Positions 1 through 7,984 of a stretch of DNA of 64,000 bases are shown here, piece by piece; position 1 is the first letter of the stretch, and each line of letters opens with the position of its first letter. The notes beneath the pieces were generated by a model. The model had not been told where the DNA came from and ran no database searches. It worked only from the letters and a program-made list of their open reading frames with translations. The DNA is from an uncultured Stenotrophomonas sp. (GTDB taxonomy: Bacteria; Pseudomonadota; Gammaproteobacteria; Xanthomonadales; Xanthomonadaceae). The position numbers and the translations under genes are program-made. The DNA lies in NCBI RefSeq assembly GCF_945952405.1, contig NZ_CAMFIA010000013.1, forward strand, positions 46,763 to 110,762. Reading direction: 5' to 3'.

Positions 1-488
1 GGTGCGGCAATCACTTCACCCGGAACACGGGCACGCCACTTCTCGCTGCCATCGTTGATGTCCAGGGCGATGACCTGGCCATCCAGCGTACCGATCACCA
101 CCAGGTTCTCGCCGACACCCGGGCCGCCCGACAGGCGCAGCTTCGGCTTCTTCTTTTCCTTCTGCGGCTCCCAGGTCCAGACCTTCTTGCCAGTCTGCAG
201 GTCGATGGCGTGGACGCCACCGGTGATCGCCGCAGCGAACACATGGCCGTTGGCGACCGCCGGACCCTGGCGCACGCCGATGCGGCGCTCGCCCTTGCCC
301 AGGTTGACCGACCAGGCCTTGTTGACCTTGACGCTCGGCTCGAACTTGACCAGTTCAGCCGGCTCCTGCGCCTTCTTCGCTGCCGCGTCCTTGCCGGCGA
401 ACCAGCCCTTCACGGTGCTGCAGCCGGACAGGGCCATGCCCATCAGGAGCACGGTGGCGACGCGGGTGATCATGACCTTCTGACTCAT
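1..488 (-). CDS. bamB: Outer membrane assembly lipoprotein BamB, N-terminal part
   Basis: Encodes the first 162 or so residues; the rest lies beyond the left edge. The protein starts with a lipoprotein signal whose lipobox is LSGC (Cys23), followed by repeats typical of PQQ-type beta-propeller blades, such as GTLDGQVIALD and the tryptophan-rich VWTWEP. BamB is the propeller lipoprotein of the BAM complex that inserts beta-barrel proteins into the outer membrane, on its periplasmic face. The ATG at 488 shares its A with the TGA of the upstream YfgM-like gene (TGATG), so translation of the two is probably coupled. A yfgM-bamB pair is the usual gammaproteobacterial order, which supports the call. 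Confidence is limited only by the truncation. Confidence 0.93.
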   Translation of the reverse strand, partial: MSQKVMITRVATVLLMGMALSGCSTVKGWFAGKDAAAKKAQEPAELVKFEPSVKVNKAWSVNLGKGERRIGVRQGPAVANGHVFAAAITGGVHAIDLQTGKKVWTWEPQKEKKKPKLRLSGGPGVGENLVVIGTLDGQVIALDINDGSEKWRARVPGEVIAA

Positions 489-1126
489 CAAACCGACTCC
501 GCAGGGGCGGCGACCGTGCCGCCGGCATCCATAACCTTGGTTTCCAGCAGGCGCCGCTGCGGCGCTGCCACGTCCAGCGACTTCAGCGCCTTCTCGTACT
601 GTTCGCGGGCACCATCACGCTTGCCCTGCGCCATCAGCGCATCGCCATGGATTTCCAGGCTGCTGCTGTCGGTGGCGCTGCCCAGCAGCTTGATCGCCTC
701 GTCACTCTTGCCGGTGGCCACCAGCAGGCGCGCCACACGCTGGTCGACCACGCGCTGCAGGTCACCCTCGACCTTCACGCCGCGCAGGGTGGCCAGCGCT
801 TCTTCGTTCTTGCCGGCGTCGACCTGGGCCTTGGCCAGCTGCAGCGCCGCAAGGTCGCCGTAGATGCTGGACGGGCCGGCCTCGAGCGCCTTCACCGCCT
901 TGGCGGCATCGTCGAGCTTGTTCTGCTGCAGGCCGACCAGCGCCTTCTGGTATTCCACGTTGGCCGAGGCCAGCTTGCCGCCCTGATCCTTCTGGTACCA
1001 CTGCCAGCCGGCAATGGCACCGATGGCGATGACCACGCCACCGAGGATGCTGGCGCCATTCTTCCGCAGCCAGCTGCGGACGCGTTCACTTTGTTCGTGC
1101 TCGTCGAGCAGATCGTCGATCGCCAT
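488..1126 (-). CDS. YfgM-like tetratricopeptide inner-membrane protein
   Basis: A 212-residue protein with a short cytoplasmic N-terminus (MAIDDLLDEHEQ), one membrane segment at about residues 26-45 (GGVVIAIGAIAGWQWY) and a periplasmic alpha-helical repeat region. This is the layout of YfgM, an ancillary partner of the SecYEG translocon that works with periplasmic chaperones. I chose the ATG at 1126 because the family starts with MAxDDLLDEHEQ; an upstream in-frame start at 1147 would add seven residues with no support. The stop codon overlaps the bamB start by one base. In many gammaproteobacteria hisS precedes yfgM; here rodZ does, after 65 bases. Confidence 0.85.
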   Translation of the reverse strand: MAIDDLLDEHEQSERVRSWLRKNGASILGGVVIAIGAIAGWQWYQKDQGGKLASANVEYQKALVGLQQNKLDDAAKAVKALEAGPSSIYGDLAALQLAKAQVDAGKNEEALATLRGVKVEGDLQRVVDQRVARLLVATGKSDEAIKLLGSATDSSSLEIHGDALMAQGKRDGAREQYEKALKSLDVAAPQRRLLETKVMDAGGTVAAPAESV

Positions 1127-1191
1127 GCGTACTCTCGCCCCGCCCATCGGGAGGGACCATTGGGTTTAATCGAAGGTGGTGAAACCGCGCC

Positions 1192-2064
1192 TCAGTGCGA
1201 AACCGGGACTACGGAGCCTTCAGAGGATACCTGAAAGCGTGCCACGTTGGCTCGCTGGTAGGGGGTCAGATCGACGATAGCGCCATTCTGCTGAACCTGG
1301 ACCGCCGAGGCGTTGCCCAGGGTGACCCGGGTCACCTGGCCCGGCGTGAAGCTGCGGCTCTCGCCGGACTTGATCAGCGCCTTCTCGACGGTGGCGCCGT
1401 CCGGACCACCGATATCGACCCAGCTGTCGCCACTGAACTGCATGTCCAGCGTGTTGCCAGCTGCGGCCGGCGCCGGGGCCGGACGCGGCACCGGGGCCAG
1501 CGAGGCCACGTACGGGGTGGCCGCCGGCTTGCTGGCCGGAGCACTCACCGCTTCGGCCGGCGCGGCCGGCTCGACGCCCGCGGCGGACGGAGTCACCGGC
1601 ACGGCGGCCGGGATCGCATCCAGCGAGGCGGTGCTTGGCGACGGGTTGGCGCTGCCATCGAAGTGGCCGCGGGTAGCGAACCACACCGGCACCGCCAGCA
1701 CGGCGGTGATACCGACGTACAGCACGCGCCGGCCGAGGTTCTCGGCGATGCGGCGCGCACGCGGGGTATGGGTATGGCTGACCAGCGTGGGCGGAACCAC
1801 CGGACCCACCTGGGCCTGCTCCAGCAGCTGGCTGACATCCACGTCCAGCAGGCGCGCATAGCTGCGCAGCTGGCCACGCACGAACACCGGCGCGCCGAGC
1901 TTCTGCCATTGTTCCTCTTCCAGCGACTTGACCACCTGGACCGGCATGCGCAGGCGCGTGCCGACCTCCTCGAGGGTCAGTCCGGCCGCTTCGCGGGCCT
2001 GGCGCAGGCGGGTGCCGCAGCCGGCCGCAGTCTCGAGAGCGCTCACAGTCTGGTCATCAATCAC
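1192..2064 (-). CDS. rodZ: RodZ-like cytoskeletal HTH membrane protein
   Basis: A 290-residue protein. Residues 18-80 form a Cro/CI-type helix-turn-helix domain (RQAREAAGLTLEEVGTRLRM), residues 113-130 are a single membrane segment, then comes a long Ala/Pro-rich linker and a C-terminal beta domain (about 215-290, DUF4115 type, with FSGDSWVDI). This is the full RodZ architecture: RodZ bridges MreB filaments to the cell-wall elongation machinery and the HTH binds MreB rather than acting only as a repressor. The start is GTG at 2064, 18 bases after the pilF stop, so it is probably co-transcribed with pilF. A start further inside would break the HTH domain. Confidence 0.9.
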   Translation of the reverse strand: MIDDQTVSALETAAGCGTRLRQAREAAGLTLEEVGTRLRMPVQVVKSLEEEQWQKLGAPVFVRGQLRSYARLLDVDVSQLLEQAQVGPVVPPTLVSHTHTPRARRIAENLGRRVLYVGITAVLAVPVWFATRGHFDGSANPSPSTASLDAIPAAVPVTPSAAGVEPAAPAEAVSAPASKPAATPYVASLAPVPRPAPAPAAAGNTLDMQFSGDSWVDIGGPDGATVEKALIKSGESRSFTPGQVTRVTLGNASAVQVQQNGAIVDLTPYQRANVARFQVSSEGSVVPVSH

Positions 2065-2082
2065 AATGCATCAACCCTGGAG

Positions 2083-2868
2083 TTAGGAGCCCGCTTCCTG
2101 CGGAAATTCCTGTCGAATCCGCTGGAGATAGCGATCAGATGCCGCCCGATCACCCAGCCGCGCTTCGATTTGAGACGCAAGTTGTAACACGGAACGCGTT
2201 GCGGGTGCAGCCGCAATCCTACGTTCGGCGAAGGCCCGGGCCTCCATGTAGCGCCCCTGGCGGTAGCTCAGCTGCGCCATCGCCTCGAGTGCGACCGGGT
2301 TGCCCGGCAGCGTTGCCAGCGCCGCGCGAAGGTCGCGCTCGGCACGTTCGAGCTGGCCGGCATCCAGCGCGCAGCCGCCGGCATTGGCCTGCGCCTCGGC
2401 CGGGGTGGCATAGCCCGGCGCCTGCAGCGCACGGTCGAACCACACCAGCGATTCCGCCGGCCGGCCCTGCTGGCACAGCCAGGCACCGTAATTGTTGAGG
2501 ATGTCGCCCCGCTGCGGCGCCAGTTCGGCGGCCTTGCGGAAGCTCTCGCCGGCCTGCTGGATGTGGCCACGGCGCTCGTCGATGCCGGCCTGCAGCACCA
2601 GCCCGTCCGGCGCTTCCGGGGCCAGCTTGCGCGCTTCGCGCACCTTGCGTTCGGCGGCGTCGAGATTACCGACCTGCAGGTCACGACCGGCCAGGGTCAG
2701 CAGCTCCTGCCAGCGGATGTGGCGGCGCACATTGTCCGGATCACGGACCGAGTACACCGGCGCCACGCTGGGGCCCAGTTTGGCCTTGGGTTGGGATTTG
2801 CAGCCGACGACCGGGAGCGCCAGCAGGCCTGCGAACAGGGCCAGCCAGAGGCGGTCAGGCCGCGGCAT
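2083..2868 (-). CDS. pilF: Type IV pilus biogenesis lipoprotein PilF/PilW
   Basis: A 261-residue lipoprotein: signal peptide with lipobox VVGC (Cys23), then about six TPR units. Features include [16 protein letters not shown], an [20 protein letters not shown] motif and the conserved [18 protein letters not shown], which are typical of PilF (PilW in Neisseria). PilF is the pilotin that carries the PilQ secretin to the outer membrane and allows it to form multimers. The start at 2868 overlaps the end of rlmN by 14 bases, the common rlmN-pilF arrangement. FimX, a regulator of the same pilus system, is encoded 43 kb away in this window. Confidence 0.92.
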   Translation of the reverse strand: MPRPDRLWLALFAGLLALPVVGCKSQPKAKLGPSVAPVYSVRDPDNVRRHIRWQELLTLAGRDLQVGNLDAAERKVREARKLAPEAPDGLVLQAGIDERRGHIQQAGESFRKAAELAPQRGDILNNYGAWLCQQGRPAESLVWFDRALQAPGYATPAEAQANAGGCALDAGQLERAERDLRAALATLPGNPVALEAMAQLSYRQGRYMEARAFAERRIAAAPATRSVLQLASQIEARLGDRAASDRYLQRIRQEFPQEAGS

Positions 2869-4060
2869 CGCTCCCCTTCCCCGCCTGCAGCGTCTTGTTG
2901 AACTCCGCCTGGCGGCGGGTACGGTCCATCACCTGGCCCTTGAGCTGGCCACAGGCGGCGTCGATGTCGTCGCCACGGGTGCGGCGGACCATCGTCAGTA
3001 CGTTGCTGTCGAGCAGGATCTTCTGGAAGGCGCGGATGTCGGCCTCTTCGGAACGCTCGTAGCGGGTGCCCGGGAACGGATTGAACGGGATCAGGTTGAC
3101 CTTGCCCGAGTCCTTGGCCTGCACCGCGTTGTCGAACTGGCGCATCAGGCGGGCCAGCTCGCGGGCATGCTCGGGCTTGTCGTTGATGCCCTTCATCAGG
3201 GTGTATTCGAAGGTGACCGACTCGCGGCGCTTGTTGGCGCGCAGGTAGCGCGCGCACGAAGCCATCAGCTCGGAGATCGGGTACTTCTTGTTGAGCGGCA
3301 CCAGGGTCTCGCGCAGCTCGTCATTCGGCGCATGCAGCGACACCGCCAGCGACACGTCGCTCTCGCTGGACAGGCGGTCGATCTGCGGCACCAGGCCGGA
3401 GGTCGACAGGGTCACGCGCTTGTTGGCCAGGCCATAGCCCAGGTCGTCGCGCATCACGCTCATGGCGCGCACGACGTTGTCGAAATTCATCAGCGGCTCG
3501 CCCATGCCCATCATCACCACGTTGGTGAGGCGGCGCATCTGGTGCGGCACGTTGCCCAGGTGGCGCGCCGCCACCCACACCTGGCCGATGATCTCGGCGG
3601 TGGTCAGGTTGCGGTTGAAGCCCTGGGTAGCGGTCGAGCAGAACGTGCAGTTCAGGCCGCAACCGACCTGCGAGGACACGCACAGCGTGCCGCGGGTCTT
3701 GTCCGGGATGTACACGGTCTCGATGGCGTTCTTGCCATCCACGCCCATCGCCAGCAGCCACTTGTGGGTGCCGTCGGCGGAAGGCTTGTCGAACACGATG
3801 TTGGGGACAACGACCTCGGCATGGGACTGCAGCTTGGCGCGCAGGACCTTGCCGAGATCGGTCATTTCATCGAAGTCGGTGACGTAGCGATGGTGGATCC
3901 ACTTCATCACCTGGTGGGCACGGAACTTCTTCTCGCCGAGAACCTCGACGAAGAACTTCTCCAGGCCCGCGCGATCGAGGTCGAGCAGGTTCTGCTTGCC
4001 AGCCGTGGGTGCCGACTTCGGCAGCGGCTGGATGGCGGGGGACTGTACGACCTCGTTCAC
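2855..4060 (-). CDS. rlmN: 23S rRNA/tRNA adenine C2-methyltransferase RlmN
   Basis: A radical-SAM methyltransferase that methylates C2 of A2503 in 23S rRNA and A37 in several tRNAs. The cluster-binding motif CGLNCTFC is present (CxxxCxxC), as is the second catalytic cysteine near the C-terminus in [15 protein letters not shown]. The frame is open to 4162, but that start would run into ndk; I prefer GTG at 4060, giving MNEVVQSP, which fits related proteins, with the purine-rich GAGAGTAA upstream. The product is 401 residues. The gap to ndk is only 10 bases, so ndk, rlmN, pilF and rodZ read as one transcription unit. Confidence 0.93.
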   Translation of the reverse strand: MNEVVQSPAIQPLPKSAPTAGKQNLLDLDRAGLEKFFVEVLGEKKFRAHQVMKWIHHRYVTDFDEMTDLGKVLRAKLQSHAEVVVPNIVFDKPSADGTHKWLLAMGVDGKNAIETVYIPDKTRGTLCVSSQVGCGLNCTFCSTATQGFNRNLTTAEIIGQVWVAARHLGNVPHQMRRLTNVVMMGMGEPLMNFDNVVRAMSVMRDDLGYGLANKRVTLSTSGLVPQIDRLSSESDVSLAVSLHAPNDELRETLVPLNKKYPISELMASCARYLRANKRRESVTFEYTLMKGINDKPEHARELARLMRQFDNAVQAKDSGKVNLIPFNPFPGTRYERSEEADIRAFQKILLDSNVLTMVRRTRGDDIDAACGQLKGQVMDRTRRQAEFNKTLQAGKGSDAAA

Positions 4061-4070
4061 GGCATTACTC

Positions 4071-4496
4071 TCAGCGCGAAACGACTTCGGTGGCGGCGAA
4101 GAAGTAGGCGATTTCAATCGCTGCATTCTCGACCGAGTCCGAGCCGTGGGCGGCGTTGGCATCGATGGATTCGGCGAAGTCGGCGCGGATGGTGCCCGGC
4201 GCGGCTTCCTTCGGGTTGGTGGCGCCCAGCAGGTCGCGGTGGGCCAGGACGGCGTTCTCGCCTTCCAGGGCCTGGATCATCACCGGGCCGGAGATCATGA
4301 ACTCGACCAGCGCGTTGAAGAACGGACGCTCGCGGTGCACGGCGTAGAAGCCTTCGGCTTCACGGCGCGACAGCTGCTTGTACTTGGCGGCGACGACCTT
4401 CAGGCCGGCCTTCTCGAAGCGGGCGTAGATTTCGCCGATGACGTTCTTGGCAACGGCGTCCGGCTTGATGATCGAAAGGGTGCGCTCCAGCGCCAT
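4071..4496 (-). CDS. ndk: Nucleoside diphosphate kinase
   Basis: A 141-residue enzyme that moves the gamma phosphate of ATP to nucleoside diphosphates through a phospho-histidine; the active-site His is in NAAHGSDS. The start [15 protein letters not shown] at 4496 is the canonical N-terminus and has GGAGA a few bases upstream; the open frame to 4544 has no support. It is the first gene of the ndk-rlmN-pilF-rodZ cluster. A strong terminator-like hairpin lies about 50 bases upstream on the same strand (4546-4570) and may control read-through into ndk. Confidence 0.96.
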   Translation of the reverse strand: MALERTLSIIKPDAVAKNVIGEIYARFEKAGLKVVAAKYKQLSRREAEGFYAVHRERPFFNALVEFMISGPVMIQALEGENAVLAHRDLLGATNPKEAAPGTIRADFAESIDANAAHGSDSVENAAIEIAYFFAATEVVSR

Positions 4497-4545
4497 GGGA
4501 TGTCTCCAATGGAATCGGGCCGCTGATGGCCCGAAGGGTAACATG

Positions 4546-4570
4546 AAAAAAACCCGCGTCGGGACGCGGG
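4546..4570 (-). terminator. Intrinsic-terminator hairpin upstream of ndk
   Basis: Seven-base stem (4553-4559 with 4564-4570), four-base loop, and seven Ts directly after it when read on the minus strand (4552-4546). The next plus-strand gene diverges from here, so no minus-strand gene lies upstream for it to end. It sits between a possible -10 (TACAAT, plus-strand positions 4593-4598) and the ndk start. Confidence 0.7.
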
Positions 4571-4618
4571 CTTAGCCTGATAAACGTAGGCGAATTGTAA
4601 AAGATAAAGCGGCGTGGT

Positions 4619-4693
4619 GGTAGTGCCGGCCGCTGGCCGGCATTGGCTGCGCCTGCCCTGGATGAGGATTGTCGGCCAGCGGCCGGCACTACC
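4619..4693. repeat. SMAG/REP-like palindromic dimer
   Basis: Two copies, in opposite orientation, of a 24-base palindromic unit beginning GGTAGTGCCGGCC (4619-4642 and 4670-4693, one base different), 27 bases apart. The GTAG start and hairpin-forming body match the SMAG family known from Stenotrophomonas. The same unit occurs at 19893-19970 (dimer), 47841-47864 and 49670-49693. With the terminator and the operator it fills the 324-base gap between ndk and the TetR gene. Confidence 0.8.
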
Positions 4694-4786
4694 GTCGTTG
4701 CCCATTCACCCACCTGAGCGGATTCTGACCGGACCGGGCGTTTTTGCTGCACTGCAAAATGCCATACGCTACCGTCTGGTCCTAGT

Positions 4787-4804
4787 ATCAAACAATCGTT
4801 TGAT
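4787..4804. promoter_or_regulatory. PsrA-type operator before the TetR gene
   Basis: Perfect inverted repeat of seven bases with a four-base spacer: ATCAAAC AATC GTTTGAT. It fits the consensus reported for Pseudomonas PsrA, [G/C]AAAC-N2-4-GTTTG[G/C], ends 16 bases before the TetR-family start and probably mediates autoregulation. Confidence 0.65.
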
Positions 4805-4820
4805 TAAGGTCCGCCCGCCG

Positions 4821-5474
4821 ATGGCCAAACCCGCCCACTTCTCGACCAAGGACCGGATCCTCGGCGCGGCCGAGGAGCTGTTCGCCCAGCACGGCTTCGC
4901 CGGCACCTCGCTGCGCCAGGTGACCAGCCAGGCCGACGTCAACATCGCTGCGGTGAACTACCACTTCGGATCCAAGGAAAACCTGGTCAACGAAGTCTTC
5001 CGCCGGCGCATGGACGAGATGACCGGCGCCCGCCTGTCCCAGCTTGAGCGCGCCCGTGCCGAGCACCCCGGCGAGCTGCGCCCGGTGCTGGCCGCCTTCG
5101 TCGAGCCGGCGCTGGCGCTGGCCCAGGACCGCCAGAACGGCGGCGCCTTCGTGCGCGTGATCGCGCGCGCCTACGCCGAGAAGAACGACAACCTGCGCAA
5201 GTTCCTCTCCGACCATTACGGCCACGTGCTGCGCGCGTTCGGCAAGGCCATCGGCGAGTGCGTACCCGGCCTGAGCAAGGAAGAGCTGTACTGGCGCCTG
5301 GACTTCCTGGCCGGTTCGCTCACCTACGCCATGGCCGACTTCGGGCTGATCAAGCGTCCCGCCGGTGTCACCGAAGCGGCGCATCGTGCCCATGCCGCCC
5401 ATGAACTGATCCATTTCGCCGAAGCCGGGTTCCGCGCCGCCGCACGCGCCAGCGCCCTGCCCGCTTCTCCTTGA
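4821..5474 (+). CDS. TetR-family regulator of fatty-acid degradation, PsrA-like
   Basis: A 217-residue TetR-type repressor. The N-terminal HTH reads KDRILGAAEELFAQHGFAG with the recognition helix in NIAAVNYHFGSKENL; the C-terminal part is a ligand-binding helical domain of the size seen in PsrA. The start at 4821 (MAKPAHFSTKD) is the first Met before the HTH; the frame is open to 4614 but that part covers the SMAG repeat and the operator. It lies 39 bases upstream of fadB and has a PsrA consensus palindrome in its promoter. In Pseudomonas PsrA senses long-chain fatty acids and represses fadBA, so that role is inferred here. Symbol withheld because orthology was not tested. Confidence 0.85.
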   Translation: MAKPAHFSTKDRILGAAEELFAQHGFAGTSLRQVTSQADVNIAAVNYHFGSKENLVNEVFRRRMDEMTGARLSQLERARAEHPGELRPVLAAFVEPALALAQDRQNGGAFVRVIARAYAEKNDNLRKFLSDHYGHVLRAFGKAIGECVPGLSKEELYWRLDFLAGSLTYAMADFGLIKRPAGVTEAAHRAHAAHELIHFAEAGFRAAARASALPASP

Positions 5475-5513
5475 TTCCACCCAGTAACTGCTGACCAACA
5501 AAGGCCCTACACC

Positions 5514-7886
5514 ATGTCCAATTCCCTGCTAGTCCGCCGCGCCGCCGTGCTGGGTGCCGGCGTCATGGGTGCCCAGATCGCCGCCCACCTCACCAACGCT
5601 GGCGTCGACACCGTGCTGTTCGACCTGCCCGCCAAGGAAGGTCCGGCCGACGGCATCGTGCTGAAGGCGATCGCCAACCTGGGCAAGCTGAGCCCGGCGC
5701 CGCTGGCCAGCAAGTCGCTGGCTGAAGCCATCACCCCGGCCAACTACGAGTCCGGCCTGGAGCAGCTGAAGGACTGCGACCTGATCATCGAAGCCATCGC
5801 CGAGCGCATGGACTGGAAGCAGGACCTGTACAAGAAGATCGCTCCGTTCGTGGCCGACCACGCGGTGCTGGCCTCCAACACCTCCGGCCTGGGCATCAAC
5901 AAGCTGGCCGACGTGCTGCCCGAGCAGCTGCGCCACCGCTTCTGCGGCGTGCACTTCTTCAATCCGCCGCGCTACATGCACCTGGCCGAGCTGATCCCGG
6001 CCACCACCACCGACGCCGCAGTGCTGGAAGGCCTGGAAGAATTCCTGGTCACCACCCTGGGCAAGGGCGTGGTCTACGCCAAGGACACCCCGAACTTCAT
6101 CGGCAACCGCATCGGCGTGTTCTCGATCCTGTCCACCATCCACCACACCCAGCAGTTCGGCCTGGGCTTCGACGAAGTGGACGGCCTGACCGGCCCGCTG
6201 GTCGGGCGCCCGAAGTCGGCCACCTACCGCACCTCCGACGTGGTCGGCCTGGACACCATGGCGCACGTCATCAAGACCATGGGCGACACCCTGCCGAACG
6301 ATCCGTGGCATGAATTCTTCAAGTCGCCGAAGTGGCTGGAGGCGCTGATCGCCAAGGGTGCACTGGGCCAGAAGACCGGCGCCGGCATCTTCCGCAAGGT
6401 CGGCAAGGACATCGTCGTGCTGGACCTGGAGAAGCAGGACTACCGTCCGGCCGATCGCAGCGCCGCACCGGAAGTGGTCGAGATCCTGAAGATCAGGAAC
6501 CCGGCCGAGAAGTTCGCCAAGCTGCGCGAGAGCCAGCATCCGCAGGCACAGTTCCTGTGGGCGACCTTCCGTGACCTGTTCCACTACAGCGCCTACCACC
6601 TGGCCGACATCGCCGAGACCGCACGCGACGTCGACCTCGCCATCCGCTGGGGCTACGGCTGGTCGCTGGGCCCGTTCGAGACCTGGCAGGCCGCCGGCTG
6701 GAAGCAGGTCGCGCAGTGGATCGCCGATGACATCGTCGCCGGCAAGAGCATGAGCAACGCCCCGCTGCCGGACTGGGTGTTCGATGGCCGCGACGGCGTG
6801 CACGCCGCCGAAGGCAGCTACAGCCCGTCGCGCAACGCCAAGCTGCCGCGTTCGTCGCTGCCGGTGTACCAGCGCCAGCGCTTCCCGGATCCGCTGCTGG
6901 GCGAGAAGTTCGCGCCGGGCGAAACCGTGTTCGAGAACGACGGGCTGCGCATGTGGCACGACGGTGATGGCATCGCCGTGGTCAGCTTCAAGACCAAGAT
7001 GAACACGGTCTCCGACCAGGTGCTCGATGGTCTGCAGGAGTGCGTGAGCCGCGCCGAGAAGGACTTCCAGGGCCTGGTGATCTGGCAGCAGAAGGAGCCC
7101 TTCTCTGCCGGTGCCGACCTGGCCGGGGCGCTGGGCCTGCTGCAGGCCGGCAAGGTCGACCAGTTTGAAGAGATGGTCGCCAACTTCCAGCGCACCAGCC
7201 AGCGCATCAAGTACTCGCTGGTGCCGGTGGTGGCTGCCGTGCGCGGCCTGGCCCTGGGTGGCGGCTGCGAGTTCCAGATGCACAGCGCCAAGACCGTGGC
7301 CTTCCTGGAAAGCTACATCGGCCTGGTCGAGGCCGGCGTCGGCCTGCTGCCGGCCGGTGGCGGCCTGAAGGAGCTGGCCGTGCGCGCCTCGCAGGCCGCT
7401 GGCCCGGGCGGTGACGTGTTCGCCGAACTGAAGAAGACCTTCGAGACCGTGGCGATGGCCAAGGTCTCCAACTCGGCGGTCAACGCCAAGGAACTGGGTC
7501 TGCTGCGCAGCACCGACAAGGTGGTGTTCAACAGCTACGAAGCGCTGCACATCGCCAAGGCCGAAGCCCGTGCGCTGGCCGAAGCGGGTTACCGCCCGCC
7601 GCTGCCGGCACGCCGCATCCAGGTTGCCGGTGACGTGGGCATTGCCACCTTCAAGATGATGCTGGTCAACATGCTGGAAGGCCGTTTCATCAGCCCGTAC
7701 GACTACGAGATCGCCGAGCGCATCGCCACCGTGCTGTGCGGCGGCAAGGTCGACCGCGGCACCCTGGTCGACGAAGAGTGGCTGCTGACCCTGGAGCGCA
7801 AGCACTTCGTCGAACTGGCCCAGCAGGAGAAGACCCAGGCCCGCATCGCGCACATGCTGAAGACCGGCAAGCCGCTGCGTAACTGA
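5514..7886 (+). CDS. fadB: Beta-oxidation multifunctional protein: hydroxyacyl-CoA dehydrogenase/enoyl-CoA hydratase
   Basis: A 790-residue protein joining two activities of fatty-acid beta-oxidation. The NAD-binding 3-hydroxyacyl-CoA dehydrogenase is at the N-terminus (VLGAGVMGAQIA at about residue 12; catalytic His in VHFFNPPRYMHL), followed by two C-terminal HAD domains. The enoyl-CoA hydratase (crotonase) domain is near residues 480-700, with both catalytic glutamates kept (ALGGGCEF and GLVEAGVGLLP). This order is the reverse of E. coli FadB and the same as FadN-type proteins of Bacillus, so the symbol is used for function. fadA follows after 98 bases that hold two hairpins. Likely controlled by the TetR protein upstream. 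Confidence 0.93.
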   Translation: MSNSLLVRRAAVLGAGVMGAQIAAHLTNAGVDTVLFDLPAKEGPADGIVLKAIANLGKLSPAPLASKSLAEAITPANYESGLEQLKDCDLIIEAIAERMDWKQDLYKKIAPFVADHAVLASNTSGLGINKLADVLPEQLRHRFCGVHFFNPPRYMHLAELIPATTTDAAVLEGLEEFLVTTLGKGVVYAKDTPNFIGNRIGVFSILSTIHHTQQFGLGFDEVDGLTGPLVGRPKSATYRTSDVVGLDTMAHVIKTMGDTLPNDPWHEFFKSPKWLEALIAKGALGQKTGAGIFRKVGKDIVVLDLEKQDYRPADRSAAPEVVEILKIRNPAEKFAKLRESQHPQAQFLWATFRDLFHYSAYHLADIAETARDVDLAIRWGYGWSLGPFETWQAAGWKQVAQWIADDIVAGKSMSNAPLPDWVFDGRDGVHAAEGSYSPSRNAKLPRSSLPVYQRQRFPDPLLGEKFAPGETVFENDGLRMWHDGDGIAVVSFKTKMNTVSDQVLDGLQECVSRAEKDFQGLVIWQQKEPFSAGADLAGALGLLQAGKVDQFEEMVANFQRTSQRIKYSLVPVVAAVRGLALGGGCEFQMHSAKTVAFLESYIGLVEAGVGLLPAGGGLKELAVRASQAAGPGGDVFAELKKTFETVAMAKVSNSAVNAKELGLLRSTDKVVFNSYEALHIAKAEARALAEAGYRPPLPARRIQVAGDVGIATFKMMLVNMLEGRFISPYDYEIAERIATVLCGGKVDRGTLVDEEWLLTLERKHFVELAQQEKTQARIAHMLKTGKPLRN

Positions 7887-7896
7887 TTGATGGCGG

Positions 7897-7955
7897 GTGC
7901 CGACCCCGGGTCGGCACTCCTCTGCTCTGGTAGGTGCCGACCGTTGGTTGGCACT
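7897..7955. repeat. Two hairpins between fadB and fadA
   Basis: The first (7897-7917) is a perfect ten-base inverted repeat with a one-base loop (GTGCCGACCC/GGGTCGGCAC). The second (7929-7955) starts GGTAGGTGCC and belongs to the same GTAG-type family as repeats at 38.5 and 49.6 kb. Neither is followed by a T-run, so they look like intercistronic REP-type hairpins rather than terminators. Confidence 0.7.
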
Positions 7956-7984
7956 CCGGCAATAAAATTCGAGAGATCACTGCA

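Noticed and set aside
2492-4300. 602-residue plus-strand frame over pilF, rlmN and ndk
   Set aside because: It spans three well supported minus-strand genes and has no recognisable motif.
4614-4820. N-terminal extension of the TetR gene to 4614
   Set aside because: It would translate the SMAG repeat and the operator; the ATG at 4821 begins the normal HTH domain.
5529-7853. 774-residue open frame on the minus strand opposite fadB
   Set aside because: Shadow of a high-GC gene; composition is His/Gln/Ala-rich nonsense, with no domain motif, while fadB is unambiguous.
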